Part shown: in pieces, positions 21,903 through 31,038 of the stretch
How the letters are laid out: every line of letters begins with the position of its first letter
How positions within the stretch are numbered: position 1 is the stretch's first letter
Assembly (NCBI GenBank): GCA_002300355.1
Contig: NSGV01000002.1
Location: forward strand, 1,240,001-1,304,000
Source: Streptomyces sp. TLI_235
GTDB lineage: Bacteria; Actinomycetota; Actinomycetes; Streptomycetales; Streptomycetaceae
DNA length: 64,000 bases
Direction of reading: 5' to 3'
Notes under the pieces: model-generated
Told to the model about the DNA's origin: nothing
The model's database searches: none
What the model saw: the letters and a program-made list of their open reading frames with translations, nothing else
Made by a program: the position numbers and the translations under genes

Positions 21903-24697
21903 ACATCGTCGAGATCCTGGTCACTGCGAAGAACATGACGGGCCCTGCCTTTGCGGAGGCTAAGGCGGGTGCGACGGCCATGGAGTCGACCATGGCCAAG
22001 TTCAACAAGACGGCGAACCTCGCGGCGGTCGGTGTCGCGGCGATCGGCTTCGAGGCCGTGAAGATGGCCTCCAAGTTCGACTCGGAGATGACCCTCCTGA
22101 CGACGCAGGCCGGCGTCGCCGAGGACCAGTTGGGCGGCCTGAAAAAGGGCGTCCTCGGCATTGCGGCGAAGGTCGGCACCGACCCCGACAGCCTGGCGGA
22201 GGCCCTGTTCCACGTCGAGTCGAACTTCGAGTCGATGGGCATCACCAGCCAGCAGGCGCTGAAGCTCACCGAGACGGCGGCGAAGGGCGCCGCGATCGGC
22301 CACGCCGACCTCGTTGATGTCACCAACGCTCTCACCGCGGCGGTCGCCGCCGGGATCCCCGGCGTCGAGAACCTCGACGAGGCGATGGGCACGCTGAATG
22401 CGACCGTCGGCGTCGGCGACATGAAGATGCAGGACCTCGCCATGGCGTTCTCGTCCGGCATGGTCGCCACGGTCAAGGGCTTCGGACTATCCATCCAGGA
22501 CGTCGGCGCGGCGCTGGCCGTGTTCGGCGACAACAACATCCGCGGCAGCCTGGCGGGCAACCAGCTCAGGATGAGCGTGATGGCTCTGGCGAAGCCCATC
22601 TCGACGTCCGAGGCGGCGCTGAAGACCCTCGGCCTGACGCAGACCACGCTCGCGGACGACATGCAGCGCGGCGGCCTCAAGCTCGCCCTCGAGGACCTCG
22701 TCGGCCGCATGAACGCCGCCGGCATCACCGCGGACAAGCAGGGCCAGATCATCACGGACGCGTTCGGCCGGAAGGCTGGCGCTGGCCTGAACATCCTCGT
22801 GGGGCAGGTGGAGCGGTTCGAGTCGAAGTTCGGCGCGCTGAAGGACGGGGCTGACAACTTCGGCAAGTCGTGGGAGCGGACGCAGCAGACGTTCTCCCAG
22901 CAGACGAAGCAGCTGGAGGGCTCCCTGCAGGCGTTGATGATCACGCTTGGGGAGAAGCTGATCCCGCCGTTGCAGAAGGCCACGACGTGGATGTTGAACA
23001 ACCGGGACACGATGCTGCAGGTCGCCGAGGCTGCGGGTGTCCTGGTGGTGGGCCTGGCTGGGTTCGCGGTGTTGGCGAAGGTCGCGGCGCTGGTGAAGAC
23101 GGTGACGACCGCCTGGGAGGCCGCGAGTGCGGCGATGATCGCCTACAAGGCGCGCATGTTCGAGACGATGCTTGCTTCGACTGCGGCCGGTCAAAGCGTG
23201 AGCACGCTGGGGGCTGCGTTCACTGCCCTGTCGACGAAGGCGAAGATCGCCGTGACGGCGTCGGCCATCGGCCTGCTCGTTGCGGTCGCCGTCAAGCTCG
23301 CCGACTCGGGCCAGAAGGCCGCGCCCAGCGTCGACCGGATGACCACCTCCCTGGAAGCGCTCGGCCGGACCCAGTCGAAGTCCGGGCAGCTGACGGAGAC
23401 ATTCGGCGCCAATCTCGAGAAGCTCGGCCATGCCGTCGACCGGGTGACCGGCAAGCGCGATGACATCGACAAGTGGAACGACCGCCTGAACAAGTTCACA
23501 TTGTTCTGGAAGTCGAACTCGATGGATGAGGCGACCAAGCAGATCGACAGCGTTGACGAGGCGCTGGCCAACATGGTGCAGGGCGGGCATGTCGAACTCG
23601 CCGCGGCGGCCTTCAACAAGCTGCAGGAGGCATACGCCGCGCAGGGCGGCGACCCGGGCAAGATCACCGAGCCCATGCACAAGTACCGGGATGCTCTCGC
23701 GGCCCTGTCGGAGACCGAGGGCATCACCGCGGCCGGCATGGGGATTCTCGGCGATCAGGCCATGGCCACGAGCAAGGCCCTCGACGAGCAGGCCATGGAC
23801 GCCAAGGGCCTGAAAGACGCGATCATCGCCCTCAACGACGTCAACCGGTCCGCACTGGACTCGATGGCCGGGTTCGAGGCGTCGATGGACGCAGGGACGA
23901 AAGTCGCCGCGGAGAACGCCGGGTCGCTGACGATGCGCAATGGCGAACTGGACCTGTCCACGGAGAAGTCCAGGGCCGCCGAGGCCGCGCTGACCGATCT
24001 CGGGGCGAAGACGGATGCCGCCACCGAGGCGGCGTTGAAGAACTTCGAAAGCATGGAGTACGTCAACAAGATCTACGACAAGGGCCGCGACAAGCTCATC
24101 TCGCTCGCCCAGACGATGGGTCTGACCCGCGATCAGGCGCGGGCGCTGGCGGACCAGATCCTGTCCACGCCGGACAAGACGGCGTACCTGCGCGGGGATG
24201 CGGACGATCTGAAGGCGAAGATCGCCGATGCGGAGTCCCGCCTGAAGAACGCCACCGGCGAGAAGAGGATTCAGATCCAGGCGGAGATCGACAGTCTGAA
24301 GGCTCAGCTCGCCGAGGCCCAGTGGCGGATCGATCACATGCGTGGCACAACCGTCACGATCCTCTACAACGAGAAGGCCGGCAGTTCCCGTCTCAATGGC
24401 CGTGATGCGCATGGCGGCATCGTCGGTGGCGCCGCGAACGGTGGTCTTCGCGGGGGCGGGATGACGTGGGTGGGTGAGAACGGGCCGGAGTTGGTGCGGC
24501 TGCCGCCGGGGGCGTTCGTGCATTCCAACCCGGACTCTCAGCGCATGGCGGCCGGCATAGGCGGCGGGGGTCCGCTGCAGCTTCACCTGACCATCGACAC
24601 CGCGGGCCGCCCCATCGAGGAGCCCCTCCTCGAGCTCATCCGAAACTCCATCCGCGTCAAGGGCGGCAACGTGCAGACCGTCCTCGGCCAGAACTAG
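21899..24697 (+). CDS. tape measure protein
   Basis: The product has 932 residues. The N-terminal part up to about residue 320 holds the phage tail tape-measure domain (FDSEMTLLTTQAGVAEDQLG; GTDPDSLAEALFHVESNFES). Two hydrophobic stretches lie at about 380-398 and 450-467. The rest is helical and coiled-coil rich (AKIADAESRLKNATGEKRIQ). The C-terminus has the typical WVGENGPELVRLPPG motif (857-871). It sets tail length and may form a channel on injection. The GTG start overlaps the chaperone extension by four bases (GTGA). Confidence 0.9.
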   Translation: MNIVEILVTAKNMTGPAFAEAKAGATAMESTMAKFNKTANLAAVGVAAIGFEAVKMASKFDSEMTLLTTQAGVAEDQLGGLKKGVLGIAAKVGTDPDSLAEALFHVESNFESMGITSQQALKLTETAAKGAAIGHADLVDVTNALTAAVAAGIPGVENLDEAMGTLNATVGVGDMKMQDLAMAFSSGMVATVKGFGLSIQDVGAALAVFGDNNIRGSLAGNQLRMSVMALAKPISTSEAALKTLGLTQTTLADDMQRGGLKLALEDLVGRMNAAGITADKQGQIITDAFGRKAGAGLNILVGQVERFESKFGALKDGADNFGKSWERTQQTFSQQTKQLEGSLQALMITLGEKLIPPLQKATTWMLNNRDTMLQVAEAAGVLVVGLAGFAVLAKVAALVKTVTTAWEAASAAMIAYKARMFETMLASTAAGQSVSTLGAAFTALSTKAKIAVTASAIGLLVAVAVKLADSGQKAAPSVDRMTTSLEALGRTQSKSGQLTETFGANLEKLGHAVDRVTGKRDDIDKWNDRLNKFTLFWKSNSMDEATKQIDSVDEALANMVQGGHVELAAAAFNKLQEAYAAQGGDPGKITEPMHKYRDALAALSETEGITAAGMGILGDQAMATSKALDEQAMDAKGLKDAIIALNDVNRSALDSMAGFEASMDAGTKVAAENAGSLTMRNGELDLSTEKSRAAEAALTDLGAKTDAATEAALKNFESMEYVNKIYDKGRDKLISLAQTMGLTRDQARALADQILSTPDKTAYLRGDADDLKAKIADAESRLKNATGEKRIQIQAEIDSLKAQLAEAQWRIDHMRGTTVTILYNEKAGSSRLNGRDAHGGIVGGAANGGLRGGGMTWVGENGPELVRLPPGAFVHSNPDSQRMAAGIGGGGPLQLHLTIDTAGRPIEEPLLELIRNSIRVKGGNVQTVLGQN

Positions 24698-24706
24698 GAG
24701 CGTGAC

Positions 24707-25216
24707 GTGCACAGGTACAAGGCCTACAACGCCGCCATGGCGACTACCGCCGCCCAGGCGTCGGTCACGACGGGCACGAGCATCAAGACGATGCTTCAGC
24801 TCGCCACACCCTCAACGCGGCAGCTCACGATCATCAGTTGGGGATTCTCGTGCGATGACCCGCCGGGCGCGGACGCTGTGATCGAGCTGCTGCAGACCGA
24901 CGTCGGCGCGACCATCACCCAGCACGTGGCGGCGGGCATCCAGCCGCTGGATCCCAACCAGCCGGCTTCCCAACTCCTCATCGCCACCACCGCGCAGACC
25001 GGCTTCACGTCAACGTCGGAGGGCGCCATCACGGCCACCCGCATGTTCGACGCGGTGTCCCTCTCGTCTGTGTCCGGCGAGTCCCCGCTGACCTACAGCT
25101 ACCAGTTCATGCCGGACGAGCGGCCGATCGTGGCGATCTCCAAGTTCGTCAGGGTGCGGGCGACGACGCCGACGACCGCGGTCGACCTGCGCTGCTGGGT
25201 CTGCTGGGACGAGTAG
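24707..25216 (+). CDS. tail or baseplate-associated hypothetical protein
   Basis: The 169-residue protein begins MHRYKAYNAAMATTAAQASV and is Thr/Ser-rich and beta-prone (TIISWGFSCDDPPGADAVIE; TYSYQFMPDERPIVAIS). It resembles the small structural proteins of this region at 15853 and 27455 in composition. GTG 24707 lies ten bases after the tape measure stop. A tail-tip or fibre role is inferred by place. Confidence 0.5.
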   Translation: MHRYKAYNAAMATTAAQASVTTGTSIKTMLQLATPSTRQLTIISWGFSCDDPPGADAVIELLQTDVGATITQHVAAGIQPLDPNQPASQLLIATTAQTGFTSTSEGAITATRMFDAVSLSSVSGESPLTYSYQFMPDERPIVAISKFVRVRATTPTTAVDLRCWVCWDE

Positions 25217-25219
25217 CAG

Positions 25220-27442
25220 ATGCCGTCGATCGCTCCGCTGGTTGCCGGGCACTGGCCGCGCCGCCTGGGTGGCCTGCCGGGCCCGTTCAGCGCGCCCGCG
25301 GGCAGCGGCGAGTCGCCGAGCGGCGCGCCGATCCAGGTCGAGCTGTTCGTCGACGGCCTGTGGACTGACATCACGTCGTACGTGATGACCCGCGATGGCA
25401 GCTACCGGGTCAACATCAGCCGGGGCCAGCCGAACGAGAGCGGCCGGACGGAGCCGTCGCGGTGCACGATGCAGCTCAACAACCGCGATGGGCGCTTCAG
25501 TCCGCGGAACCCGACGTCGCCGTACTACGGCAAGCTCGGCCGCAACCAGCCGCTCCGCTTCAGCGTCCCGTCCGGGAACGACAAGAGCTACCGGTTCTGG
25601 GGTGAGGTCTCGGAGTGGCCCGTGGGCTGGGACACGACCGGCAACGACGTGTGGGTGGACCTTGAGGCGGCCGGGCTGCTGCGGCGCCTGGGGCAGGGGC
25701 AGTCGCCGATCGGGTCGTCGCTGTACGTCGACCTGGCCAACGGGGGGACACTGAATCCGGTCGTGGCGTACTGGCCGTGTGAGGACGGCAGTACCGCGAC
25801 GCGCATTGCCTCGGCGATCGACGGCGTCCCGGACATGGTGATTTCGGGCTCGCCGTCGCTGGCCGCGTTCACGTCGTTCGTGTGCTCGCAGCCGCTGCCG
25901 ACGCTGGGCACGACGGGCGTGTTCACGGCGTCGATCCCGGCGTACACGACGCCGGTGGCCACCATGGTGCGTTTCCTGCTGGCGATCCCGTCCGGTGGCG
26001 CGACGAGCGGCCAGGTCCTCTGCTACTTCACCGGCACGGGCAGCATGAAGCGGTGGGAGATCTACTACGACAGTTCGGGCGGTGGCCTCGTCGGGCTGCG
26101 GGGCAGGGACTCCACCGGCGCGGTGGTCTTCGACACGACGTCGGGCGGTTTCTCCCTGAACGGGGAGCTGGCGCAGATCAGCGCCGAGCTGGTGCAGGAC
26201 GGCGCCGACGTCGACTGCACCTTGTACACGACGATCGTGGGCACCTCGTCTGCGGCCGCCACGTCCGGCACCGCCACTGGGCGCACGGTGGGTGTCCTCA
26301 ACGGTCTGGCGGTCGGCGGCGCGCTTGCCGCGACGGCGATCGGGCACATTCGTGTCCAGACGTCGTCGGCCGCGCCGACGGATGTCCTCGTGGAGGATCA
26401 GCTGACTGCCTACGCGGGTGAGCCGGCTGCGGACCGGATTTTCCGGTTGTGCCGTCTCGCTGGGATCAGTTTCCACCTGGTGGGTGACTTCCGGGACGCC
26501 GTGGCGATGGGGGCACAGACCAGTCACACCGTCCTGGAGCTGATCCAGGAGTGCGTGGCGGCCGACGGCGGCCTCCTCTTCGAGCTGCTTGACAGGGTCG
26601 GCCTGGGCTACCGGACCCGGGTCAACTTGGAGAACCAGTCCTCGGCGCTCGCCTTGTCGTATCCGGGGGGCAACCTGGCGGAGGTTCCGCGGCCGGTCGA
26701 TGACGATCAGCGCATCCGTAACGACATCATGGCGTCGAGGCCTGGCGGGTCGTCGGCGCGGGCCAGGCTTTCCGAGGGCGCGATGTCGGTTCTGGAGCCG
26801 CCGGCCGGGGTGGGCCGGTATGACGAGGCGGTCACCGTCAACGTCGAGAAGGACGACGATTTGGCGGACCAGGCCGGGTGGCGGCTGCACTTGGGCACGG
26901 TCGATGAGGCGCGGTTCCCGCAGATCGCGGTCAATCTGGCGCACGCCTCGTTCGTCGCCGATCCGGCGCTGAGGCTGGATGCTCTGGCCGTGGCGCCGGG
27001 CGACCGGGTCACGGTCACCGGGATGCCGTCGTGGGCGCCGGACGATGTCTCCCAGCTGATGCTCGGCGTGTCCGAGACGATCGACCAGTTCCAGCACCGG
27101 CTGACGTTCAACTGCCAGCCGGAGTCGCCGTACCGGGTCGCGGTAGCCGACGACACGACGTACGGGCGGGTCGACACGGACGGCAGCCAGCTCGCGGCGG
27201 ATGTGTCGTCGACCGGCACGGCGTTGAGCGTGGCCACGACGAGCGGGCCGCTGTGGACGACGTCGGCGCCGGAGTTCCCGTTCGACATCCGGGTGGGTGG
27301 TGAGGTCATGAAGGTCACCAACATCACCGGGTCTTCGAGTCCGCAGACGTTCACTGTCACGCGCTCGGTGAATGGTGTCGTCAAGCCGCAGACCGCCGCG
27401 ACCGACGTGCGGCTCGACCAGCCGGCGATAGCCGCCCTGTAG
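25220..27442 (+). CDS. minor tail / baseplate hub protein with LamG-like insertion
   Basis: The product has 740 residues. The N-terminal part (VELFVDGLWTDITSYVMTRD; CTMQLNNRDGRFSPRNPTSP) is like distal-tail hub proteins of actinophages. A middle beta domain (about 180-370; YWPCEDGSTATRIASA, WEIYYDSSGGGLVGLRGRDS) resembles a laminin-G-type fold. The later part (AAYG-type hub: LTAYAGEPAADRIFRLCRLA) and a C-terminal beta region (FDIRVGGEVMKVTNITG) complete it. It probably forms the tail tip that contacts the cell wall. Confidence 0.7.
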   Translation: MPSIAPLVAGHWPRRLGGLPGPFSAPAGSGESPSGAPIQVELFVDGLWTDITSYVMTRDGSYRVNISRGQPNESGRTEPSRCTMQLNNRDGRFSPRNPTSPYYGKLGRNQPLRFSVPSGNDKSYRFWGEVSEWPVGWDTTGNDVWVDLEAAGLLRRLGQGQSPIGSSLYVDLANGGTLNPVVAYWPCEDGSTATRIASAIDGVPDMVISGSPSLAAFTSFVCSQPLPTLGTTGVFTASIPAYTTPVATMVRFLLAIPSGGATSGQVLCYFTGTGSMKRWEIYYDSSGGGLVGLRGRDSTGAVVFDTTSGGFSLNGELAQISAELVQDGADVDCTLYTTIVGTSSAAATSGTATGRTVGVLNGLAVGGALAATAIGHIRVQTSSAAPTDVLVEDQLTAYAGEPAADRIFRLCRLAGISFHLVGDFRDAVAMGAQTSHTVLELIQECVAADGGLLFELLDRVGLGYRTRVNLENQSSALALSYPGGNLAEVPRPVDDDQRIRNDIMASRPGGSSARARLSEGAMSVLEPPAGVGRYDEAVTVNVEKDDDLADQAGWRLHLGTVDEARFPQIAVNLAHASFVADPALRLDALAVAPGDRVTVTGMPSWAPDDVSQLMLGVSETIDQFQHRLTFNCQPESPYRVAVADDTTYGRVDTDGSQLAADVSSTGTALSVATTSGPLWTTSAPEFPFDIRVGGEVMKVTNITGSSSPQTFTVTRSVNGVVKPQTAATDVRLDQPAIAAL

Positions 27443-27454
27443 GAGGAGGACGCT

Positions 27455-27973
27455 TTGGCGACGTACCCCAGCATCGCGGCCGGGCAGCGCATCACCGGAT
27501 CCCTGTTGACGTCCATGCTGCCGCTTGAGGCATGGAAGATGGGCGACACCCCGCGGGACACGACCACGACGACGACCGCGGACCCGGACCTGGCCCTCAG
27601 CGTCGAGGCGACAGCTACCTACCGTCTGGCCGGGATGCTCGCCTACGGGGTGCGGTCCGACACTGACCTGAAGTTCGGGTTCTCGGCGCCGGCGTCCAGC
27701 ACGCTGGTCTGGCACGGGCACTGTCAGGCGACTGGAACTGCCGGCACGACTGGTTCGGCGATTTTTGACGTGCAGTCGATTGGCACGACGTCGTATGCGC
27801 CGGGCGGTGCGGCTGCGGACAACACGACGATCATGGTCGTGGTCTTGCACGGCCTCCTCACGACGTCGATTACCGCTGGGACGTTCAGTCTCAACTGGGC
27901 TCAGAACACGTCGAATGCCGTCGCGGCGATCCTCAAGGCGGGATCGCATCTCACTCTCAAGCGCATCAACTGA
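27455..27973 (+). CDS. tail-tip structural protein
   Basis: The 172-residue protein starts MATYPSIAAGQRITGSLLTS, followed by LPLEAWKMGDTPRDTTTTTT. The rest is beta-rich (TYRLAGMLAYGVRSDTDLKF; MVVVLHGLLTTSITAGTFSL). TTG 27455 has AGGAGGAGG upstream. This start and pattern are common in small baseplate proteins of Streptomyces phages. It precedes the SGNH hydrolase, so it may join the enzyme to the tail. Confidence 0.6.
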   Translation: MATYPSIAAGQRITGSLLTSMLPLEAWKMGDTPRDTTTTTTADPDLALSVEATATYRLAGMLAYGVRSDTDLKFGFSAPASSTLVWHGHCQATGTAGTTGSAIFDVQSIGTTSYAPGGAAADNTTIMVVVLHGLLTTSITAGTFSLNWAQNTSNAVAAILKAGSHLTLKRIN

Positions 27974-27993
27974 CCGAGTCCTGGAGACCCCTG

Positions 27994-28833
27994 ATGCCTG
28001 AGCTCTACCTGCCGGACTCCGGCGCACAGGCTCGACGCCGCATATGGTCTGGCTTGGCTGTCAGATCTGCGCTTGCCATGGCGCTGCTTGCTGCCGGTGC
28101 TCTGCCGTCTGCGGCGGCGACGTCGCAAGTGCTGCCGCCTCTCGACACGTCGCAGCATCTGCGGATCATGCCGCTGGGCGACTCGATCACGGCCGGGGTC
28201 GGCAGCACGACCGGTGACGGGTACCGGTGGGAGCTGGCCCGGTACATGGTCGAGGTCCAGCAGCTCTACACCGCGGCATGGGTCGGCTCCCAGACCTCCG
28301 GCACCCAGTCCAACCCCCACCACGAGGGCCACTCCGGCTGGCGGATCGACGAACTGACGTCGCAGATCGACAGCTGGATGGCCACCTACCAGCCCGACGT
28401 GGTGCTGCTGCATGCCGGCGTCAACGATGCGCGGCAGGGGGCCACCGAGCAGACCATGGCGACCCGCATGTCGGCCCTGCTGGGCAGGATCCTCGCGGAC
28501 TCTCCTACGGTGCGGGTGATCGTCGGCGACGTGATGCCCCCGTGGTACGGAACGCAGCAGGACGTCGCCTCGGTGGCCGTCCAGCGCTTCGACGGCCTAC
28601 TGCCTTCCGTCGTTGCGGCGGCCGGGCCCCGGGTGACGCTGGCGCGCATGTCCGCCGCGGTGACGTCCAGCCAGCTGGGCGACGGCCTGCACCCCACCGA
28701 CACCGGCTACCGGTACATGGCGTGGGTGTGGTGGCGCTGCATGGGTCCGCTGCTGTCTGCCGACGGCATCACACGTGCTGGCGCGGATCCGCTGCCCGTG
28801 CCTGTCCCGCAGAGCACGCTCTGCCCGAGCTGA
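27994..28833 (+). CDS. SGNH/GDSL hydrolase with N-terminal signal-like segment
   Basis: The product has 279 residues. Block I is RIMPLGDSITAG (Ser64), the GVND block is at 142-145, and block V is DGLHPTDTGY (Asp230, His233), giving a complete catalytic set. After a short basic N-terminus, LAVRSALAMALLAAGALPSAAA looks like a signal or anchor segment. Phage SGNH enzymes usually deacetylate surface sugars as part of tail fibres. A signal peptide would instead mean secretion by the host cell, so this gene may serve lysogen or lysis as well as tail function. Confidence 0.8.
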   Translation: MPELYLPDSGAQARRRIWSGLAVRSALAMALLAAGALPSAAATSQVLPPLDTSQHLRIMPLGDSITAGVGSTTGDGYRWELARYMVEVQQLYTAAWVGSQTSGTQSNPHHEGHSGWRIDELTSQIDSWMATYQPDVVLLHAGVNDARQGATEQTMATRMSALLGRILADSPTVRVIVGDVMPPWYGTQQDVASVAVQRFDGLLPSVVAAAGPRVTLARMSAAVTSSQLGDGLHPTDTGYRYMAWVWWRCMGPLLSADGITRAGADPLPVPVPQSTLCPS

Positions 28834-28843
28834 GGAGGACCCC

Positions 28844-29686
28844 ATGACCCAGTACGGCGTCGATTACCCCTGGTCCAAGCCCGCCCCGGCCGCCCTCAAG
28901 GCCGCCGGCGTTACCTTCGCCATGCGTTACCTCAGCAGGGACGCCGGCAAGAACCTGACCATCGCTGAGGCGAACGCGCTCGGCGCGGCCGGGATCTGGT
29001 GCAGCGTCGTCTGGGAGACCACCGCCACGCGGGCGCTCGACGGCCGGGCGGCCGGTGCGGCGGACGCGCGCGAGGCCCTGCGGCAGGCCACCGCCTGCGG
29101 CATGCCCGCCGGGCGGCCGGTGTACTTCGCCGTCGACACCGACACCACCTGGTCGCAGGTCGTCGAGTACTTCCGCGGCGTGCGGGACGTGCTGCCGGCC
29201 GCGCAGGTCGGCGTCTACGGCGGAATCCGCATCATCGTCGGCGCCGCCGACTCCGGCCTCGTCACCTGGTTCTGGCAGGCCGAGGCCTGGTCCGGCGGCC
29301 GCTGGGAACCCCGCGCGCACATCCGGCAGGCCGGCACCGCCCGCATCGGCGGCGTCGACTGCGACAAGAACACCGCCACGACCAGCGACTTCGGGCAGTG
29401 GATGCCCGGCCGCACCCCGACCCTCGCCGAGGAGGACGAGTTGGCTACCACCCTCTCCCAGGAGCGCTCCGACCAGTGGAACAGCATGATCTGGGGCCTC
29501 AAGTACACCGCCGAGACGACCTTGGCGCTCGTCCAGGCCCAGGGCGCCACGATCGAGAAGCTCGCCGCAGCGCTCGCCGCGGTGCACGGCATCGACGAGG
29601 CCGCCCTGGTCGAGGAGATCAAGGCCGCGATCGCTGCGGCCGTCGTCAAGGTCGACGTCACCGTCGGCCAGAACCCCAACACCTGA
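28844..29686 (+). CDS. endolysin, DUF1906 glycoside hydrolase-like
   Basis: The product has 280 residues. Residues 1 to about 190 form the DUF1906 fold (YGVDYPWSKPAPAALKAAGV; FAMRYLSRDAGKNLTIAEAN; YFAVDTDTTWSQVVEYF; QVGVYGGIRI; GGVDCDKNTATTSDFGQW), a TIM-barrel related to GH25-type lysins and Rv2525c. The C-terminal about 85 residues are helical (TLSQERSDQWNSMIWGLKYT) and may multimerise or bind the wall. With the two membrane genes downstream it forms the lysis cassette. ATG 28844 has GAGGAGG upstream. Confidence 0.82.
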   Translation: MTQYGVDYPWSKPAPAALKAAGVTFAMRYLSRDAGKNLTIAEANALGAAGIWCSVVWETTATRALDGRAAGAADAREALRQATACGMPAGRPVYFAVDTDTTWSQVVEYFRGVRDVLPAAQVGVYGGIRIIVGAADSGLVTWFWQAEAWSGGRWEPRAHIRQAGTARIGGVDCDKNTATTSDFGQWMPGRTPTLAEEDELATTLSQERSDQWNSMIWGLKYTAETTLALVQAQGATIEKLAAALAAVHGIDEAALVEEIKAAIAAAVVKVDVTVGQNPNT

Positions 29687-29700
29687 TCGGAGACCGGCAC

Positions 29701-30069
29701 ATGCCGCACATGCTTCGCCGTGAGCCCGCTTTGTGGCTCGCCCTGGTGGCCGCGCTCGTGAAGCTCGGCTCGGCCTTCGGGCTGGCCGTCAACGTCGAGC
29801 AGCAGGCCGTCATCAACGCGCTCGCTGCCGCGATCGTCGGCCTGGTCGTCGCCGTCGCCGCGCATGACAGCCTGTCCGCGCCGATCCTCGGCACCGTGCA
29901 GGCGGGCCTCGCCCTCGCCGTCGGTCTCGGCCTCCACTGGACCGCGGACCAGCAGGCCATCGTCATGACCGCGGTCGGCGCGGCCGTGGCGATGTGGACC
30001 CGCACCCAGGTCACCGCGTCGGCTGGCGCCCGCCCGGCGCTGCCGCTCGCCCCGGTGAGGCGCCAGTGA
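29701..30069 (+). CDS. holin-like membrane protein
   Basis: The 122-residue protein has three hydrophobic segments (ALWLALVAALVKLGSAFGLA; VINALAAAIVGLVVAVAA; TVQAGLALAVGLGLHW) and another near AIVMTAVGAAVAMW, with a basic tail. Directly behind the lysin gene, this matches actinophage holins. The stop overlaps the GTG of the next gene. The function is by synteny and topology. Confidence 0.65.
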   Translation: MPHMLRREPALWLALVAALVKLGSAFGLAVNVEQQAVINALAAAIVGLVVAVAAHDSLSAPILGTVQAGLALAVGLGLHWTADQQAIVMTAVGAAVAMWTRTQVTASAGARPALPLAPVRRQ

Positions 30070-30416
30070 CCGCCCCGGACGGCGGGAGTGCAGTGTCCGT
30101 TGCCCTCGAGTTGGCGGAGATCAGGAGGTCGGTCGACGTCGGGTTCGCCACGATCCACGGGCAGCTGGCATTGATGCTGCAGCGGGCCGACCGGTCCGAC
30201 CGGGAGCTGGCCGCGCTCAAGGCCGAACTTGTCGAGGCGAGGGCCGAGCACAAGGCGGAACTCGAACAGGTCCGGGCCGAGTTCCAGGCTGCCCTGGCCG
30301 ATCAGCGCCGCGAGACCGAGGACTTGAAGCGGGGCCGCTGGCCGCTGCCGGCCCTGGCTTCTCTGGTGGGGCTCGCGGGGCTGGTCCTTGCGGCGATTCC
30401 GCTCATCTCCCACTGA
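30066..30416 (+). CDS. coiled-coil protein with C-terminal membrane segment, lysis cassette
   Basis: The 116-residue protein has a long charged coiled coil (ELAALKAELVEARAEHKAEL) and a C-terminal membrane anchor (LPALASLVGLAGLVLAAIPL). The GTG start overlaps the holin-like gene. This topology suits a second holin, an antiholin or a spanin-like partner. A strong terminator hairpin follows at 30460. Confidence 0.65.
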   Translation: MTAPDGGSAVSVALELAEIRRSVDVGFATIHGQLALMLQRADRSDRELAALKAELVEARAEHKAELEQVRAEFQAALADQRRETEDLKRGRWPLPALASLVGLAGLVLAAIPLISH

Positions 30417-30459
30417 CACCGCCCGCCCGGACGCCAGCGCGATCCAGGACCCCACCACA

Positions 30460-30494
30460 CCGCCCCCGCTCGGCCACATGCCGGGCGGGGGCGG
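30460..30494 (+). terminator. terminator of the late (structural and lysis) operon
   Basis: CCGCCCCCGC (30460-30469) pairs perfectly with GCGGGGGCGG (30485-30494), and the stem continues inward by four pairs around a 7-base loop. It lies 44 bases after the last lysis gene, and the genes beyond it run the other way. Only a weak T-content follows. Confidence 0.65.
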
Positions 30495-30544
30495 CTTCGT
30501 CGTGTCTGCAGCGCCCCGGGATGCTTTGCCTGGGGCAAGGGGGC

Positions 30545-31015
30545 CTACGTGTGCTTGAGCTTCGAGGGATACACCTCGTGCTGGCGATCCCACCACACAA
30601 TGTGGAAGACATGCCCGTCCAAGAACCCGTACAGGCGCTGCAGGCCCGTGAGCTCCAGGCGCTGGATCTTCGTCATGTCGTCGCGGCCGATCTCGGTGAG
30701 TCGGTCGAGGGCGTCCTTGCAGAGCCCGCCGGGCAGCTCGTACTCCTTGAACGTCCGCCACGTCTGCCGGAGTTCTGCGATCGTCATGGACTCGAAGTCC
30801 TTGAGCTTCCGCAGCAGCTCACAGACCTCCCCCGGCGTGGCCCCGTCGAAGCACCAACGGCTGTCATGGTCGATGTGCGTGAATCGCCACGTTAGCCGGT
30901 CGTTGGTAGTGCCGGAGTTCGGCAGGAGGTCCTTCGTGTTGCCGACGTTCTTGCCGACGTTGATCGGGCCGGGGAGGTTGACGTTCTTCCCCCCGACGGG
31001 GCGCTTCTTCGCCAC
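30545..31015 (-). CDS. putative toxin partner of the Panacea-domain protein
   Basis: The 156-residue protein starts at GTG 31015 and lies 23 bases downstream of the Panacea gene on the same strand. The N-terminus is basic (MAKKRPVGGKNVNLPGPINV). The middle is helical (TPGEVCELLRKLKDFESMTI), and the end is a beta pattern with RLYGFLDGHVFHIVWWD and a final HEVYPSKLKHT. The R-x-x-GF...F-x-I-x-W-x-D...H end recalls RelE/ParE-superfamily toxins and related families. The toxin role follows from the pairing with Panacea; no catalytic site can be named. Confidence 0.5.
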   Translation of the reverse strand: MAKKRPVGGKNVNLPGPINVGKNVGNTKDLLPNSGTTNDRLTWRFTHIDHDSRWCFDGATPGEVCELLRKLKDFESMTIAELRQTWRTFKEYELPGGLCKDALDRLTEIGRDDMTKIQRLELTGLQRLYGFLDGHVFHIVWWDRQHEVYPSKLKHT

Positions 31016-31038
31016 GTACTTGCCGTCCCCCGACTCAG

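Noticed and set aside
25010..28027. Very long open frame on the minus strand (about 1000 codons)
   Set aside because: It is antisense to well-supported tail genes, is extremely Arg-rich without domain motifs, and arises from the third-position GC bias of the plus-strand genes.
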